Assembly: GCA_946481105.1 (NCBI GenBank) | Contig: CAMLMM010000003.1 | Coordinates: 1 to 58,808 of the forward strand | DNA length: 58,808 bases | Origin: an uncultured Alphaproteobacteria bacterium | GTDB taxonomy: Bacteria > Pseudomonadota > Alphaproteobacteria > Micavibrionales > Micavibrionaceae | Direction: 5' to 3' | Part shown: positions 1 through 8,673 of the stretch, piece by piece | Position numbering within the stretch: position 1 is the stretch's first letter | Layout of the letters: each line of letters opens with the position of its first letter | Translations under genes and position numbers: made by a program | The notes under the pieces: model-generated | Database searches by the model: none | Seen by the model: the letters and a program-made list of their open reading frames with translations, nothing else | Told to the model about the DNA's origin: nothing

Positions 1-100
1 ACTGCGCCACAACATTATGTGTTTTTGGATCAACAATCTCCATATGCCCATCCCGTGCGCGACAAAATGGTTCTTTCAAATCTTTTGGACCTTTAGCCAT
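1..100 (-). CDS. N-terminal part of an unknown protein (cut by window edge)
   Basis: An ORF starts with ATG at 98-100 on the minus strand and stays open to the window edge, giving about 33 residues beginning MAKGPKDLKEPF. A purine-rich GAGAGGG ribosome binding site lies five to six bases upstream, which supports the start. The visible part is polar and charged with no signal peptide or membrane segment. I do not recognise the family; the remainder lies outside the window. Confidence 0.55.
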   Translation of the reverse strand, partial: MAKGPKDLKEPFCRARDGHMEIVDPKTHNVVAQ

Positions 101-154
101 AGTACCCTCTCTTGTTCCCATCAGTATGAACAAGAAAGGTAAATTTATGGTAAA

Positions 155-589
155 TCAGAAAGGGGCTAGCTTAGCGTGCACGTCATGATCCGCCCCTGCC
201 GTGAAATATGTCCCCACGCAATGCGACTTGGGTATATAGGTCAGCGCACCCAGCGGCCCTGCGCCAGGATAAAATTCTCTATTCACAAAGGAAACACCGC
301 CAAAGGCACCGGCAGGAATATTATCGCGCGGAGAGAGCGAACTAACGCTAACGCTAAACAGCACATCCCTCTTCATAAAGGGAATGTATTTATGGCGGCG
401 TATAATTTCCAGACGGGCATCAGGCTGACGCAGTTCGCTTTCCACCAGACGTTTATTTGAATGACAGACAATCTCGATATCGGCACGTATAACCTGATCT
501 ACGGCACCGCTGCCTGTTACAGCGGCGGTGAAAACGGCCCCCAGTGAAAACAGGCCGGCGGCGGTAGCTGTGGACATGGATTTTTTCAT
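155..589 (-). CDS. Secreted hypothetical protein
   Basis: 144 residues. The N-terminus has two lysines followed by a hydrophobic, alanine-rich stretch (residues 9-30), consistent with a Sec signal peptide, so the product is probably periplasmic. The rest is a mixed-composition soluble domain with single cysteines near residues 42 and 123. The gene is divergent from leuC, so the roughly 100 bases at 590-691 must carry promoters for both. I do not recognise the family. It is likely a real gene because it has a plausible signal peptide and does not shadow another ORF. Confidence 0.6.
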   Translation of the reverse strand: MKKSMSTATAAGLFSLGAVFTAAVTGSGAVDQVIRADIEIVCHSNKRLVESELRQPDARLEIIRRHKYIPFMKRDVLFSVSVSSLSPRDNIPAGAFGGVSFVNREFYPGAGPLGALTYIPKSHCVGTYFTAGADHDVHAKLAPF

Positions 590-691
590 GGATTATGCAA
601 ATACAATATTTTATGTCCGTTATGCAAGAAATTTCGTCAGAATCATCATTGTTCCTTGAGAAACCAGCATTTTTTCCGTTATACCAGATAG

Positions 692-2095
692 ATGACCGCA
701 CAGACATTATTCGAAAAAATTTGGAATTCCCACATTGTCCACCGCGCCGAAGACGGCACCTGCCTGATCTATATCGACCGGCATCTGGTGCACGAAGTCA
801 CTTCGCCGCAGGCGTTTGAGGGGCTGCGCATGGCAGGCCGCAAAGTGCGCAATGTGAAGGCGACGCTCGCGGTTGCCGACCATAACGTGCCGACCACGGC
901 GCGCAATCTGGGTATCAAAGACCCGGAAAGCCGCCTGCAGGTGGAAACACTGGAAGAAAACGTCAAGGAATTCGGCATCACCTATTTCGGCATGAACGAT
1001 AAACGTCAGGGTATCGTCCACGTCATCGGCCCCGAACAGGGATTCACCCAGCCGGGCATGACCATCGTCTGCGGTGACTCGCACACCTCGACACATGGCG
1101 CGTTCGGCGCGATGGCGTTTGGTATCGGCACATCCGAAGTTGAACATGTGCTGGCCACGCAGACCCTTATCCAGAAACCTGCCAAAACCATGCGTATCAC
1201 GGTCGACGGCGAACTCGCGCCCGGTGTGACCGCCAAGGATATCGTGCTGCATATCATCGGCATTATCGGCACGGCGGGCGGCACAGGCTACGTCATTGAA
1301 TATGCGGGCTCCGCCATCCGCAATTTGTCGATGGAAGGCCGCATGACCATCTGCAATATGTCGATCGAGGCGGGCGCACGCGCTGGGCTGATTGCCCCGG
1401 ATGAAACGACCTTCGCTTACCTGAAAGGCCGCCCGATGGCCCCGCAAGGTGAGAATTGGGACAAGGCCATCGCGTGGTGGAAGACACTCCCGACGGATGA
1501 TGGTGCAAAATTCGATAAGGAAATCCATATCGATGCGGCGGATATCGCGCCAACCGTGACCTGGGGCACCTCACCGCAGGATGTGCTGCCGATCACGGGC
1601 ATCGTGCCCAACCCCGCCGATGAAACAGACGTGAATAAAAAAGCGGCGATGGAACGCGCGCTGGATTATATGGGCCTGACGGCTGGCGCAAAACTTACCG
1701 ATGTAAAAATAGATAAAGTGTTTATTGGCTCCTGCACCAATGCCCGTATCGAAGATTTACGGGCTGCCTCCAAAATTGTGGCGGGCAAGCATGTCGCCGC
1801 GCATGTGCAGGCGATGATCGTCCCCGGTTCCGGCCTGGTGAAGGCACAGGCCGAAGCCGAAGGGCTGGATAAAATATTCCTCGCTGCCGGATTTGAATGG
1901 CGTGAACCGGGCTGCTCGCTCTGCCTCGGCATGAACGAAGACCGCCTGAACCCGGGCGAACGCTGTGCCTCCACCTCCAACCGAAATTTTGAGGGCCGTC
2001 AGGGCCGCGGCGCCCGCACGCATCTGATGTCCCCGGTCATGGCAGCAGCCGCGGCAATTACGGGGAAACTTACAGACATTCGTGAATTTAAATGA
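692..2095 (+). CDS. leuC: 3-isopropylmalate dehydratase large subunit
   Basis: 467 residues, the normal length for LeuC. With LeuD it isomerises 2-isopropylmalate to 3-isopropylmalate in leucine biosynthesis in the cytoplasm. The aconitase-family iron-sulfur ligands are visible: one Cys in the FIGSCTNAR motif near residue 350 and two more in the [15 protein letters not shown] segment near residue 410. The substrate-handling [13 protein letters not shown] motif is present near residue 127. The start ATG is the first in frame and gives the standard [12 protein letters not shown]-terminus. The stop overlaps the next gene as ATGA, so the two are translationally coupled. leuD follows only after an unrelated membrane gene. 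Confidence 0.97.
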   Translation: MTAQTLFEKIWNSHIVHRAEDGTCLIYIDRHLVHEVTSPQAFEGLRMAGRKVRNVKATLAVADHNVPTTARNLGIKDPESRLQVETLEENVKEFGITYFGMNDKRQGIVHVIGPEQGFTQPGMTIVCGDSHTSTHGAFGAMAFGIGTSEVEHVLATQTLIQKPAKTMRITVDGELAPGVTAKDIVLHIIGIIGTAGGTGYVIEYAGSAIRNLSMEGRMTICNMSIEAGARAGLIAPDETTFAYLKGRPMAPQGENWDKAIAWWKTLPTDDGAKFDKEIHIDAADIAPTVTWGTSPQDVLPITGIVPNPADETDVNKKAAMERALDYMGLTAGAKLTDVKIDKVFIGSCTNARIEDLRAASKIVAGKHVAAHVQAMIVPGSGLVKAQAEAEGLDKIFLAAGFEWREPGCSLCLGMNEDRLNPGERCASTSNRNFEGRQGRGARTHLMSPVMAAAAAITGKLTDIREFK

Positions 2096-2745
2096 GGCTG
2101 CCTGCTACCCCGCTCATCCGTTTCCTCCTGATCAGCTTATGCGCCCTCTTTACCTATGGCGGTGCGGTCAATATGGGCTGGTCGGGATTTGCGCTGGCCA
2201 CCCCTTTTATGGCCCTCTGGTTATGGCTGATTTATAAATCATCGCGCATAGCAGTCCTCATATCACTGGCACTCTTTATCGCGATAATTCCTTTCTATTT
2301 TTTAAAGAAAACAGATAACCCGTTATTCTTTCCGGCAAATGGTATGAGCGTTGTCCTGCGACAGGACACCTGCATCCATTTTTTTAATGGCTATATTCAG
2401 ACAGAGCCAATTACCGGAACAGGATCGACAGATGGCTGCCTGAATACAAAAAATAATATTCCCGATATCCTTCAAAGCAAGATAATCCCCAAGGGAACGC
2501 GTTACACCATTACCCACACTGAGGTCAGCAACGCTGATATGGGTGAAACTTATATCCCTCACATCCAGAATAATGACGGAGATGGGGACATCACTGTGAC
2601 CGATACACGCCTGTTACTCCACGAAGACGGTTCTGATTTTGACATTACTGACATGCGCCGCCCAGTGTTTTATTACCCATCCATGCTGATGATGTGGCCG
2701 GCGCTTCCGTTTTATTTTTTCGTTCTTTTACAAATCATTTTTTGA
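2092..2745 (+). CDS. Hypothetical membrane protein between leuC and leuD
   Basis: 217 residues. There are about three hydrophobic segments in residues 10-75, a soluble, probably periplasmic domain over residues 80-190 with two cysteines, and a final hydrophobic segment at the C-terminus. The start overlaps the leuC stop in an ATGA and the stop lies 11 bases before the leuD start, so it appears co-transcribed with both. The family is not recognised and nothing in the sequence links it to leucine synthesis. The stretch is more AT-rich than leuC, which suggests later insertion into a leuCD operon. Confidence 0.8.
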   Translation: MRLPATPLIRFLLISLCALFTYGGAVNMGWSGFALATPFMALWLWLIYKSSRIAVLISLALFIAIIPFYFLKKTDNPLFFPANGMSVVLRQDTCIHFFNGYIQTEPITGTGSTDGCLNTKNNIPDILQSKIIPKGTRYTITHTEVSNADMGETYIPHIQNNDGDGDITVTDTRLLLHEDGSDFDITDMRRPVFYYPSMLMMWPALPFYFFVLLQIIF

Positions 2746-2756
2746 AAGGCTGACTC

Positions 2757-3353
2757 ATGACACCCTTTAAAACCCTGACTTCTATCCCTGCCCCGCTGCG
2801 CCTGATTAATGTTGATACGGATATGATCATCCCGAAACAATTCCTGCGCACCATCAAGCGTACCGGGCTGGCCGCCGGGCTGTTCTATGAAATGCGCTTT
2901 GACGAACAGGGAAATAAGAAACCTGATTTCGTCCTGCACCGCGAACCTTATACCCACTCATCCATTCTGGTGACGGGTGAAAATTTCGGCTGCGGGTCGT
3001 CGCGCGAACATGCGCCATGGGCGCTGCTTGATTTCGGCATACGCTGCATTATCGCGCCCAGTTATTCCGATATCTTCTTCAATAACTGTTTCAAGAACGG
3101 CATCCTACCCATCGTACTGCCACAGGCGCAGGTGGATGAACTGATGAATCGCGGGGACGATAAACTCGACATTACTATCGACTTGCCAAGCCAGAAAATC
3201 ATGGCCGGAAATACGGCTTATGATTTCGACGTCGATGCATTCCGCAAGCACTGCCTGGTCAACGGGCTGGACGATATCGGCCTGACGATGGAAAAAGAAG
3301 GCTTCATCAATAGCTATGAAGAAAAGCGCAACGCTGAGCGCCCCTGGCTTTAA
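2757..3353 (+). CDS. leuD: 3-isopropylmalate dehydratase small subunit
   Basis: 198 residues, typical for LeuD. It is the partner of LeuC in isopropylmalate isomerisation. The family motifs are clear: [13 protein letters not shown] near residue 20, [17 protein letters not shown] near residue 75 (the swivelling-domain substrate loop) and [12 protein letters not shown] near residue 104. The start is supported by the sequence AAAGGCTGACTC just upstream. The stop overlaps by four bases the stop of the convergent gene at 3350-3886, so there is no room for a separate terminator. Confidence 0.97.
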   Translation: MTPFKTLTSIPAPLRLINVDTDMIIPKQFLRTIKRTGLAAGLFYEMRFDEQGNKKPDFVLHREPYTHSSILVTGENFGCGSSREHAPWALLDFGIRCIIAPSYSDIFFNNCFKNGILPIVLPQAQVDELMNRGDDKLDITIDLPSQKIMAGNTAYDFDVDAFRKHCLVNGLDDIGLTMEKEGFINSYEEKRNAERPWL

Positions 3354-3886
3354 AAGCTTGTGCCCAAGCCGATAACGAAGCCGCGGCTACTATTCGCGCC
3401 GGCACATCCGGTTACGTTATGGCCGAGGATATTGGCTGTCCCGCAAACACCCGCCTCGACACCAGACTTCTTGGAATCGGTGGACGCAACGCCTGAAGCA
3501 TAAACGGATATATCTTTCACCGGCCCAGCTGCCATGCCGGTATTGTGATCAACACGCCCGCCAACTGATAAACTATGCCCGGACGCCTTGTTATAATCCG
3601 CGCTTAAACCCAAACGTACCTGAGTATCACCTTTAGTCAAATCATACTGGGCATAAGCAGACGCGGAAATTCCCTGCCCGACAGTGGCGGTTACACTCGC
3701 CCCGGCCCGCACGGTTCCTTCACCTCCCGTATTTTCATCCATGGTGTAGCGTGCCTGGCCAGCCGGACGGAACCCATTCCCGCCAACGGCTGCTGTCGCC
3801 GTTCCACCGGGGGCTTTTGTCTCAACGGATTTTTCGGCCAGCAGGGAATCTTCCCCTCCGCCAAGCTTTTGCGTGCTTTGAACCAT
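3350..3886 (-). CDS. Hypothetical glycine/alanine-rich protein, possibly beta-barrel
   Basis: 178 residues with no obvious signal peptide. After a disordered N-terminus (about 40 residues rich in G, A, E and K) the sequence becomes a series of alternating polar and small or aromatic stretches (for example [12 protein letters not shown] and [11 protein letters not shown]) and ends in a terminal phenylalanine. That pattern and the C-terminal F resemble outer-membrane beta-barrel strands, but a barrel protein would normally carry a signal sequence. Two cysteines sit near the C-terminus. The start is followed at once by a stretch without genes. Function unknown; the barrel idea is inference only. 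Confidence 0.6.
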   Translation of the reverse strand: MVQSTQKLGGGEDSLLAEKSVETKAPGGTATAAVGGNGFRPAGQARYTMDENTGGEGTVRAGASVTATVGQGISASAYAQYDLTKGDTQVRLGLSADYNKASGHSLSVGGRVDHNTGMAAGPVKDISVYASGVASTDSKKSGVEAGVCGTANILGHNVTGCAGANSSRGFVIGLGTSF

Positions 3887-3980
3887 TTTTATCCTTTATT
3901 ACGCCCATTATTTAACATAATAATTAATTTTAGGTAAAATTCTTCATAAATAATAGCGCAATGTACTAGGACTATTTTCC

Positions 3981-4009
3981 TTGACAGATAAAATATACCC
4001 TGATATGTT
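3981..4009 (+). promoter_or_regulatory. Sigma-70-like promoter with no gene directly downstream
   Basis: A -35 TTGACA (3981-3986), a 17-base spacer and a -10 TATGTT (4004-4009). Transcription would begin near 4016. No credible ORF follows for almost 400 bases, which is why a small RNA is proposed. Confidence 0.45.
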
Positions 4010-4014
4010 GACCT

Positions 4015-4090
4015 CGATACGTATCCTGCGGCTGAAAAAGTGCCGCACAAAAGATCAGCGCCTGTGGGCGCCCACGCCTGCTTTTGTTTT
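4015..4090 (+). ncRNA. Candidate small RNA with intrinsic terminator
   Basis: Downstream of the promoter at 3981-4009 come a hairpin TGCGGC/GCCGCA (4027-4032 with 4042-4047) and then a larger stem. The larger stem is CAAAAG (4048-4053) pairing with CTTTTG (4081-4086), enclosing the palindrome GTGGGCGCCCAC (4064-4075) and followed by TTTT. This looks like a short transcript of about 75 bases closed by a terminator. There is no match to a small RNA I can name. Inference from sequence only. Confidence 0.35.
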
Positions 4091-4345
4091 CTATGATAAG
4101 ACGACAAGATCAGGAATAAAGCATACTCCTTTTATCGCGCCGGATTGTTCCGGTTAACGGTAAAAGCCAGGTATCAACCCGCTGCCCTCGCAAGAGGCTC
4201 CTTGCACCGGCCCATCGGCCAATGGAATATACTGTGCAGGGTAACTGTCCTGAAAAAATCACGGAACGAACTGAGTTTGACTCCTCAAATCGTCATATTT
4301 TTGAGCAAACGAACTAATAGACCTCCATTAAAATTTTCATAATTA

Positions 4346-4374
4346 TTGACATCTGGCCCGTATCAGGCTACTAT
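4346..4374 (+). promoter_or_regulatory. Sigma-70-like promoter of the lipoprotein gene
   Basis: TTGACA (4346-4351), exactly 17 bases, then TACTAT (4369-4374). Transcription would start about 20 bases before the ATG at 4399. This is one of the best promoter matches in the window. Confidence 0.7.
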
Positions 4375-4398
4375 CCTGGTGAATTCCGGGAGAATATA

Positions 4399-4722
4399 AT
4401 GGCAGATAACTTAATGGCAAAATGTACGGAAATGGGGACAAAGCTGGTTTTAGCAGCCTCATTGGCAGCATCTTTTACCGGATGCGCCTCCACCCAGACA
4501 AATGCATCTGCCCCAGCCCAGCCTTTAAATGCCACAGCAAAATGCACAAGCCCGACCGCTGCCTCCACCACATCCGTTCTGGCAGCAGCAGCGTTAGGTC
4601 ACCTGATTGATAAAAGCACTGGTGGCGGACGCGGGGCCGAACAGTTTGCCGGCAAACTGGCCGATCAGGTCCAGCACGGCTGCCCCGCCCCGGCCCCTGT
4701 CGCGGCTTCCGGCCCGAAATAA
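4399..4722 (+). CDS. Small hypothetical lipoprotein
   Basis: 107 residues. The ATG is preceded by GGGAG at good spacing. A hydrophobic segment (residues 16-28) ends in FTG followed by Cys29, which fits a lipobox, so the mature protein would be a lipid-anchored periplasmic or outer-membrane protein starting CASTQ. The mature part is rich in alanine, proline and threonine with two further cysteines and ends in a PAPAPVAASGPK tail. An alternative start at residue 6 would keep the lipobox. It has its own strong promoter and rpsU follows 79 bases later. Function unknown. Confidence 0.75.
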   Translation: MADNLMAKCTEMGTKLVLAASLAASFTGCASTQTNASAPAQPLNATAKCTSPTAASTTSVLAAAALGHLIDKSTGGGRGAEQFAGKLADQVQHGCPAPAPVAASGPK

Positions 4723-4735
4723 TTAAGGATTTCCC

Positions 4736-4763
4736 TTGCTTTATCTGGGTAACCTGTTACAAA
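4736..4763 (+). promoter_or_regulatory. Candidate rpsU promoter
   Basis: TTGCTT (4736-4741), a 16-base spacer and TACAAA (4758-4763). The same -35 hexamer TTGCTT is seen before rpsB. If used, the transcript starts near 4770, about 32 bases before the rpsU GTG. Confidence 0.4.
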
Positions 4764-4793
4764 CACCCCAGAATTTATGACCTGAAAGGGGTG
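4764..4793 (+). promoter_or_regulatory. Hairpin whose 3' arm contains the rpsU ribosome binding site
   Basis: CACCCC (4764-4769) is complementary to GGGGTG (4788-4793), and the second arm overlaps the Shine-Dalgarno sequence AAAGGGGTG of rpsU. Pairing would hide the site in any transcript coming from upstream. A transcript from the promoter at 4736-4763 would lack most of the first arm, so the two readings compete. Confidence 0.3.
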
Positions 4794-4801
4794 ATTTGTA
4801 A

Positions 4802-5008
4802 GTGGTAACCGTTTCCGTACGTGATAACAATGTCGACCAGGCATTGCGCGTCCTCAAGAAAAAAATGCAGCGCGAAGGTATTTTCCGTGAAATGAAAATG
4901 CGCCGTGATTTTGAGAAACCTTCTGAAAAGAAGAAACGCGAAAAAGCCGAGTCTGTGCGTCGTAGTCGCAAGATGGACCGTAAGCGCAAAGAGCGCGATG
5001 GATTCTAG
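4802..5008 (+). CDS. rpsU: 30S ribosomal protein S21
   Basis: 68 residues, highly basic, with the S21 pattern: an N-terminal [20 protein letters not shown] segment, then [24 protein letters not shown] and an arginine/lysine-rich tail. It binds the 3' region of 16S rRNA in the small subunit and helps translation initiation. The start is GTG, chosen because the S21 N-terminus begins exactly there and AAAGGGGTG lies upstream. A strong terminator follows. It is monocistronic and convergent with fliR. Confidence 0.96.
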   Translation: MVTVSVRDNNVDQALRVLKKKMQREGIFREMKMRRDFEKPSEKKKREKAESVRRSRKMDRKRKERDGF

Positions 5009-5035
5009 AATCCGTTTTACACTTACCTGAATTTA

Positions 5036-5057
5036 AAAACCGCTTCGGCGGTTTTTT
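5036..5057 (+). terminator. Bidirectional intrinsic terminator between rpsU and fliR
   Basis: The stem ACCGC / GCGGT with a TTCG-type loop is preceded by an A run and followed by seven T residues, so it can act on rpsU from the plus strand and on fliR from the minus strand. Confidence 0.9.
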
Positions 5058-5059
5058 TA

Positions 5060-5842
5060 TTACCGCCCTGCTGCCGCGAAGAATACATGAAAGCCTTGGT
5101 CAAAGCGCGACAGCCAGAACAGCATCATCGTCGACATGACCAGGCTCAGGATAACCAGCGCCAGATAAATCTGCACCGGCACGGCCAGCATAAACACCTG
5201 CACCTGCGGCATCAATTTCGACATCACGCCCATCCCGATATACAGCAGCAGGATAATAACCAGAAACGGGGCTGTCATCTGAATGGCAATCAGGAACGCA
5301 TATCCTACCTGCTTCACCAGTAATTCGGATACGCTCCCCATATCCGGCAATTTGCCGATAGGAAACATCTCATAGCTTTCCATGATACCCATCAGCATCA
5401 TGTGATGCATATCAGTGGCAAATAACAGCATCATGGCCGTAAGTGTCAGGAACACGCCGATAACGGTACCCTGTGTGGCAAAGCTCGGGTTGAACAACTG
5501 CGCATTGGCCAGTGACGACTGCGTGGCGATAATCATGCCGGCGGTGTCGATGGCCGCCATCAGGACATTCATCACCGTGCCGATAAATATACCGATAATA
5601 AATTCCATGATAATCATGATGAATAACGGCCCCGTTGCCGGGATTGGCGACGGCATTTTTGACTGCAGCAGCGGGAACAGCACCAGCGTCAGCCCCAGCG
5701 CGAAATGCAGGCGTATATTATTCGGAACATAGGTATTGCCGATGCCCGGCATAATCATAATGGTGGTGCCAACCCGGACGAAGGTCAGGATAAATGCAAA
5801 TACGCCGGTGGTCAAAAATGTATTGAGGTCATCCGGGGTCAT
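5060..5842 (-). CDS. fliR: Flagellar biosynthesis protein FliR
   Basis: 260 residues, the usual FliR length, almost entirely hydrophobic with about six membrane segments. FliR is part of the FliP-FliQ-FliR export gate in the inner membrane of the flagellar type III secretion apparatus. Family features include the LTFVRVGTTIMIMPGIG segment near residue 20 and the NPSFATQGTVIGVFLTL region in the middle. It starts nine bases after the fliQ stop and is clearly co-transcribed. flhB, which often follows fliR, is absent here: the next gene is convergent rpsU. Confidence 0.95.
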   Translation of the reverse strand: MTPDDLNTFLTTGVFAFILTFVRVGTTIMIMPGIGNTYVPNNIRLHFALGLTLVLFPLLQSKMPSPIPATGPLFIMIIMEFIIGIFIGTVMNVLMAAIDTAGMIIATQSSLANAQLFNPSFATQGTVIGVFLTLTAMMLLFATDMHHMMLMGIMESYEMFPIGKLPDMGSVSELLVKQVGYAFLIAIQMTAPFLVIILLLYIGMGVMSKLMPQVQVFMLAVPVQIYLALVILSLVMSTMMLFWLSRFDQGFHVFFAAAGR

Positions 5843-5851
5843 GTTACCCCT

Positions 5852-6118
5852 CTATTTAATCGCAATGATTTTATCAGCAAGGAACTGCATGAATTCGATC
5901 AGTGCTGTACACATCATCGGCAGGCCGACAAACATGGCAAAGAAAATCGCCAGGATTTTTGGCACGAAAACCAGTGTCACCTCTTGAATTTGTGTCAGCG
6001 CCTGTACCAGCGCCACGCTGGTGCCAACCACAAGTCCGACCAGCATAACCGGGGCCGACAGCTCAATGCTCAGCATGATGGTCCGGCGGACCAGTTCGAT
6101 GATCTCTTCTTCATTCAT
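5852..6118 (-). CDS. fliQ: Flagellar biosynthesis protein FliQ
   Basis: 88 residues from the ATG at 6116-6118, the standard FliQ size; an upstream in-frame ATG would add 12 residues of no family resemblance. There are two membrane segments (about residues 15-40 and 52-78) with the conserved ALTQIQEVTLVFVPKI stretch between them. FliQ packs around FliP in the export gate. The start lacks a clear Shine-Dalgarno match. The upstream neighbour on the same strand is asnB rather than another flagellar gene. Confidence 0.95.
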   Translation of the reverse strand: MNEEEIIELVRRTIMLSIELSAPVMLVGLVVGTSVALVQALTQIQEVTLVFVPKILAIFFAMFVGLPMMCTALIEFMQFLADKIIAIK

Positions 6119-6168
6119 ACTAGTGATTGTAAGCCGGAAGCCGAGTCGTGGCAATATGGCTTAACTGC

Positions 6169-7851
6169 TTACGCCGCCAGCATATCGGCAATTCCACCCT
6201 GCCCGCGCCCCTGTTTTGCCATATACCACAGGGCCAGATAGAGCAGGCTCCAGCATTCCGTCGCCGTTTTGGGCGACTGCATAAGGGCGCCAATACGCCT
6301 CACCTCGGCAGAAGTTAGCAATTCACGCACAAACGCATTGGATGTCAGCGTTGCAGTCAGGCGCTTGGCATCTTCGGCCATCCACACACCGACAGGTACG
6401 GTGAATCCCTGCTTCTTGCGGAACGGCTTGGCTTCGGGCAACGACATATCCAGCCATTTCTTCAGCAGGTATTTCCCATCTTTGCTCCGCAGTTTCATAT
6501 TATCCGGCAAAGCAAACGCAAACGCGGCAACCTCAGGGTCGAGGAACGGTGTGCGCCCTTCTAACCCATGGGCCATCAGACAGGTATCCAATTTCACCAG
6601 CAAGTCATTCGGCAGATACCCTGCGATATCACGCGCCTGTTCGCGCTGCAAACGCGTCCAGCCATCTGCATAGCCGGTATCATCTTCGCGGAACGACTTG
6701 CGCCAGTCTTTCCACCAGCGCGGACGGTAACGCCCATACCCGGCGAATAATTCATCCCCGCCCTCGCCGCATAACACAACCTTCTGTTCCTTCGCGGCAA
6801 CGGATGCCAGCTTCCAGGTCGGCAATATCGCGTAATCTGCCACCGGGTCATCCATATACCCGGCGATCTGCGGCAATAAGGTGGTAAAATCTGCTGCACC
6901 GAAGGATACTTCGTGCATATCGGCGCCACAGGCTTCGGCCACGGCCCGCGCATAATCACGTTCATCGGCGGCATCCGGCGTTTCAAAATACGCCGTATAG
7001 GCCTTGATGCGTTCCGGATTTTCCTGATTGGCAAGAACACGCATAATCGTCGATGAATCCACACCGCCGGACAGGAAAATGCCATAGCCGACATCCGACC
7101 GGCAATGCATGGCGACGGTATCTTCCAGCACTGCATTCAACTGCGACAGTGCAACATCTTCATCAATATCCTGCGGTATCGTTTCCGGCAAAACATGGCG
7201 TGTTGAACTATGCACCCGTGTGCCATACTCATAAACGCGCATCTCACCGGGGTTCAGGCGCTGTATCTCGGTATAGGGCGTTGTAATACCGCGAATATAA
7301 TTATTGGCAATGACCGACCGCAGGATACTGACATCCATATTTGACGGAGCCAGTCCAGATTGCAGTATCGCTTTCGGCTCAGAGGCAAACGCCATGTAGT
7401 TCGCGTTCTCGGTGATATAGAGAGGCTTAATGCCGAAAGGGTCGCGTGCGATGATCAGACGCTGAATGGCCGGGTCATACAGCGCGAACGCATACATGCC
7501 GCGCAAATGGTTGACAAAATCGAGTTCATACCGGTCATACAGCGCCAGAATGGTTTCGGTGTCGGAATTGGTTTTGAAATTATATTCTTCGCGCAGTGAC
7601 TTCCAGATTTCGACGTAATTATAAATCTCGCCATTGAAAACAATGACACGACCCTTGGCATCAGTAATGGGTTGCTGCCCGCCCGTCGGATCGATAATCG
7701 CCAGACGCGTGTGCACCAAACCGATATGTTCGTTGCTGAATTGACCATGCCCATCCGGTCCGCGCTTCCCCAGCGCCGCGCGCATTTTGTCCAGAACGGC
7801 ATTCGGCATCTTCTGCCCGCTCTTCATTAATACGCCGCCAATACCGCACAT
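6169..7851 (-). CDS. asnB: Glutamine-hydrolysing asparagine synthetase
   Basis: 560 residues, close to E. coli AsnB. The protein makes asparagine from aspartate, ATP and glutamine. The N-terminal Ntn glutaminase domain (about residues 1-200) keeps the catalytic Cys2 (MCGIGG), the RGPDG motif at 30-34 and NGEIYN at 73-78. The C-terminal synthetase domain has the PP-loop SGGVDSS at 261-267. A role in modifying a polysaccharide or another substrate cannot be excluded for this family. It lies in the same direction as fliQ and 51 bases upstream, splitting what is often a contiguous flagellar operon. Confidence 0.92.
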   Translation of the reverse strand: MCGIGGVLMKSGQKMPNAVLDKMRAALGKRGPDGHGQFSNEHIGLVHTRLAIIDPTGGQQPITDAKGRVIVFNGEIYNYVEIWKSLREEYNFKTNSDTETILALYDRYELDFVNHLRGMYAFALYDPAIQRLIIARDPFGIKPLYITENANYMAFASEPKAILQSGLAPSNMDVSILRSVIANNYIRGITTPYTEIQRLNPGEMRVYEYGTRVHSSTRHVLPETIPQDIDEDVALSQLNAVLEDTVAMHCRSDVGYGIFLSGGVDSSTIMRVLANQENPERIKAYTAYFETPDAADERDYARAVAEACGADMHEVSFGAADFTTLLPQIAGYMDDPVADYAILPTWKLASVAAKEQKVVLCGEGGDELFAGYGRYRPRWWKDWRKSFREDDTGYADGWTRLQREQARDIAGYLPNDLLVKLDTCLMAHGLEGRTPFLDPEVAAFAFALPDNMKLRSKDGKYLLKKWLDMSLPEAKPFRKKQGFTVPVGVWMAEDAKRLTATLTSNAFVRELLTSAEVRRIGALMQSPKTATECWSLLYLALWYMAKQGRGQGGIADMLAA

Positions 7852-7937
7852 AGTCTGTCTCCTTGGTCGCGAAGCCTATCAGAAAGATTGACAATTCCCA
7901 AATATTTACATAATATTAATAAATTTTGGAGGGCAAC

Positions 7938-8648
7938 ATGACAGGTGAAGATAAGGATTTTAAAAAGATGCGCGGGTGGACACGCACATTTCAAGCGCAA
8001 GCTAATGCCCAGCAAGCTTCTATGGATGCCGCCCGCATTCTGGATATGGGCATGAGCAAGGTTGGCCAAACCCCCGAACAGCTCTTATTACAACAAGCCT
8101 CCTATATTATCGTCGGGGCTTTTGATGCGCACGGTATTCCGTTTACTCCTAAAACCCTTGAAGTGGCCGTGAATATATTTGTTCCTGACACATCCATTCC
8201 TTTTTATCTGAAGATGCAGGCTGTTGGTGAGCCTAAAGATGCTCCGGCAGAAAGCGTAAATCTTCTCCCTTTAGCCGAAACAGCAGAACCATTTTTAACT
8301 GATGATTCACGCATGCAACGCATGATGGCTTTTATCCAAAAAAATCTATCCATTTCTGATAAAGTGGAGGCAGCGTTATTGCCATCACTGCATAGAGAAT
8401 TACAGCTTGCCCCACAGACAAGCGCCTACGATACAGTTCAAGCCACAAGCCTTATGGGTGTTACTGCTTTCCGTCAGCTTCTGGAAGCCGCAGAACCCGG
8501 TATCATGACCAATCCCAAACACCGTATCTGGGAGAGTGACATTCCCTATGAAATGACAAAAATCTTCCAGGATATGCAGAAAAAAGAAATTATAAGAATT
8601 GCTAGTAAATATGGTCTGTTTCCAGGTAATCCGCCTGCACCAAGCTGA
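7938..8648 (+). CDS. Hypothetical cytoplasmic protein
   Basis: 236 residues from the ATG at 7938, which has a perfect GGAGG six bases upstream; an in-frame TTG at 7926 is less likely. There is no signal peptide or membrane segment. The protein is largely helical in appearance, with a hydrophobic middle segment near residue 60 (ASYIIVGAFDAHG) and a proline-rich end. It is divergent from asnB and lies between asnB and the flgBC-fliE block, so a flagellar or motility role is conceivable but not shown. The family is not recognised. Structured repeat copy A follows immediately. Confidence 0.75.
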   Translation: MTGEDKDFKKMRGWTRTFQAQANAQQASMDAARILDMGMSKVGQTPEQLLLQQASYIIVGAFDAHGIPFTPKTLEVAVNIFVPDTSIPFYLKMQAVGEPKDAPAESVNLLPLAETAEPFLTDDSRMQRMMAFIQKNLSISDKVEAALLPSLHRELQLAPQTSAYDTVQATSLMGVTAFRQLLEAAEPGIMTNPKHRIWESDIPYEMTKIFQDMQKKEIIRIASKYGLFPGNPPAPS

Positions 8649-8673
8649 CGTGACGCTACGTCACAATAATAAA

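Larger units (their letters stand above)
3887..4398. other. 512-base stretch without a supported protein gene
   Basis: No ORF here has both a ribosome binding site and protein-like composition. The stretch holds two sigma-70-like promoters on the plus strand (3981-4009 and 4346-4374) and several short hairpins. One follows the first promoter and ends in a T-rich tract (see the ncRNA entry). A bulged stem (4275-4279 plus 4284-4289 pairing with 4300-4310) lies shortly before the lipoprotein promoter and may end upstream transcription. Confidence 0.6.

Noticed and set aside
707..1528. 273-codon minus-strand ORF
   Set aside because: Complete shadow of leuC, whose protein is unmistakable.
3889..4107. 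72-codon minus-strand ORF
   Set aside because: Overlaps the promoter and hairpins of the proposed small RNA, composition not protein-like, no good ribosome binding site.
4145..4342. 65-codon plus-strand ORF
   Set aside because: No ribosome binding site and covers hairpins just before a strong promoter; unlikely to be a gene.
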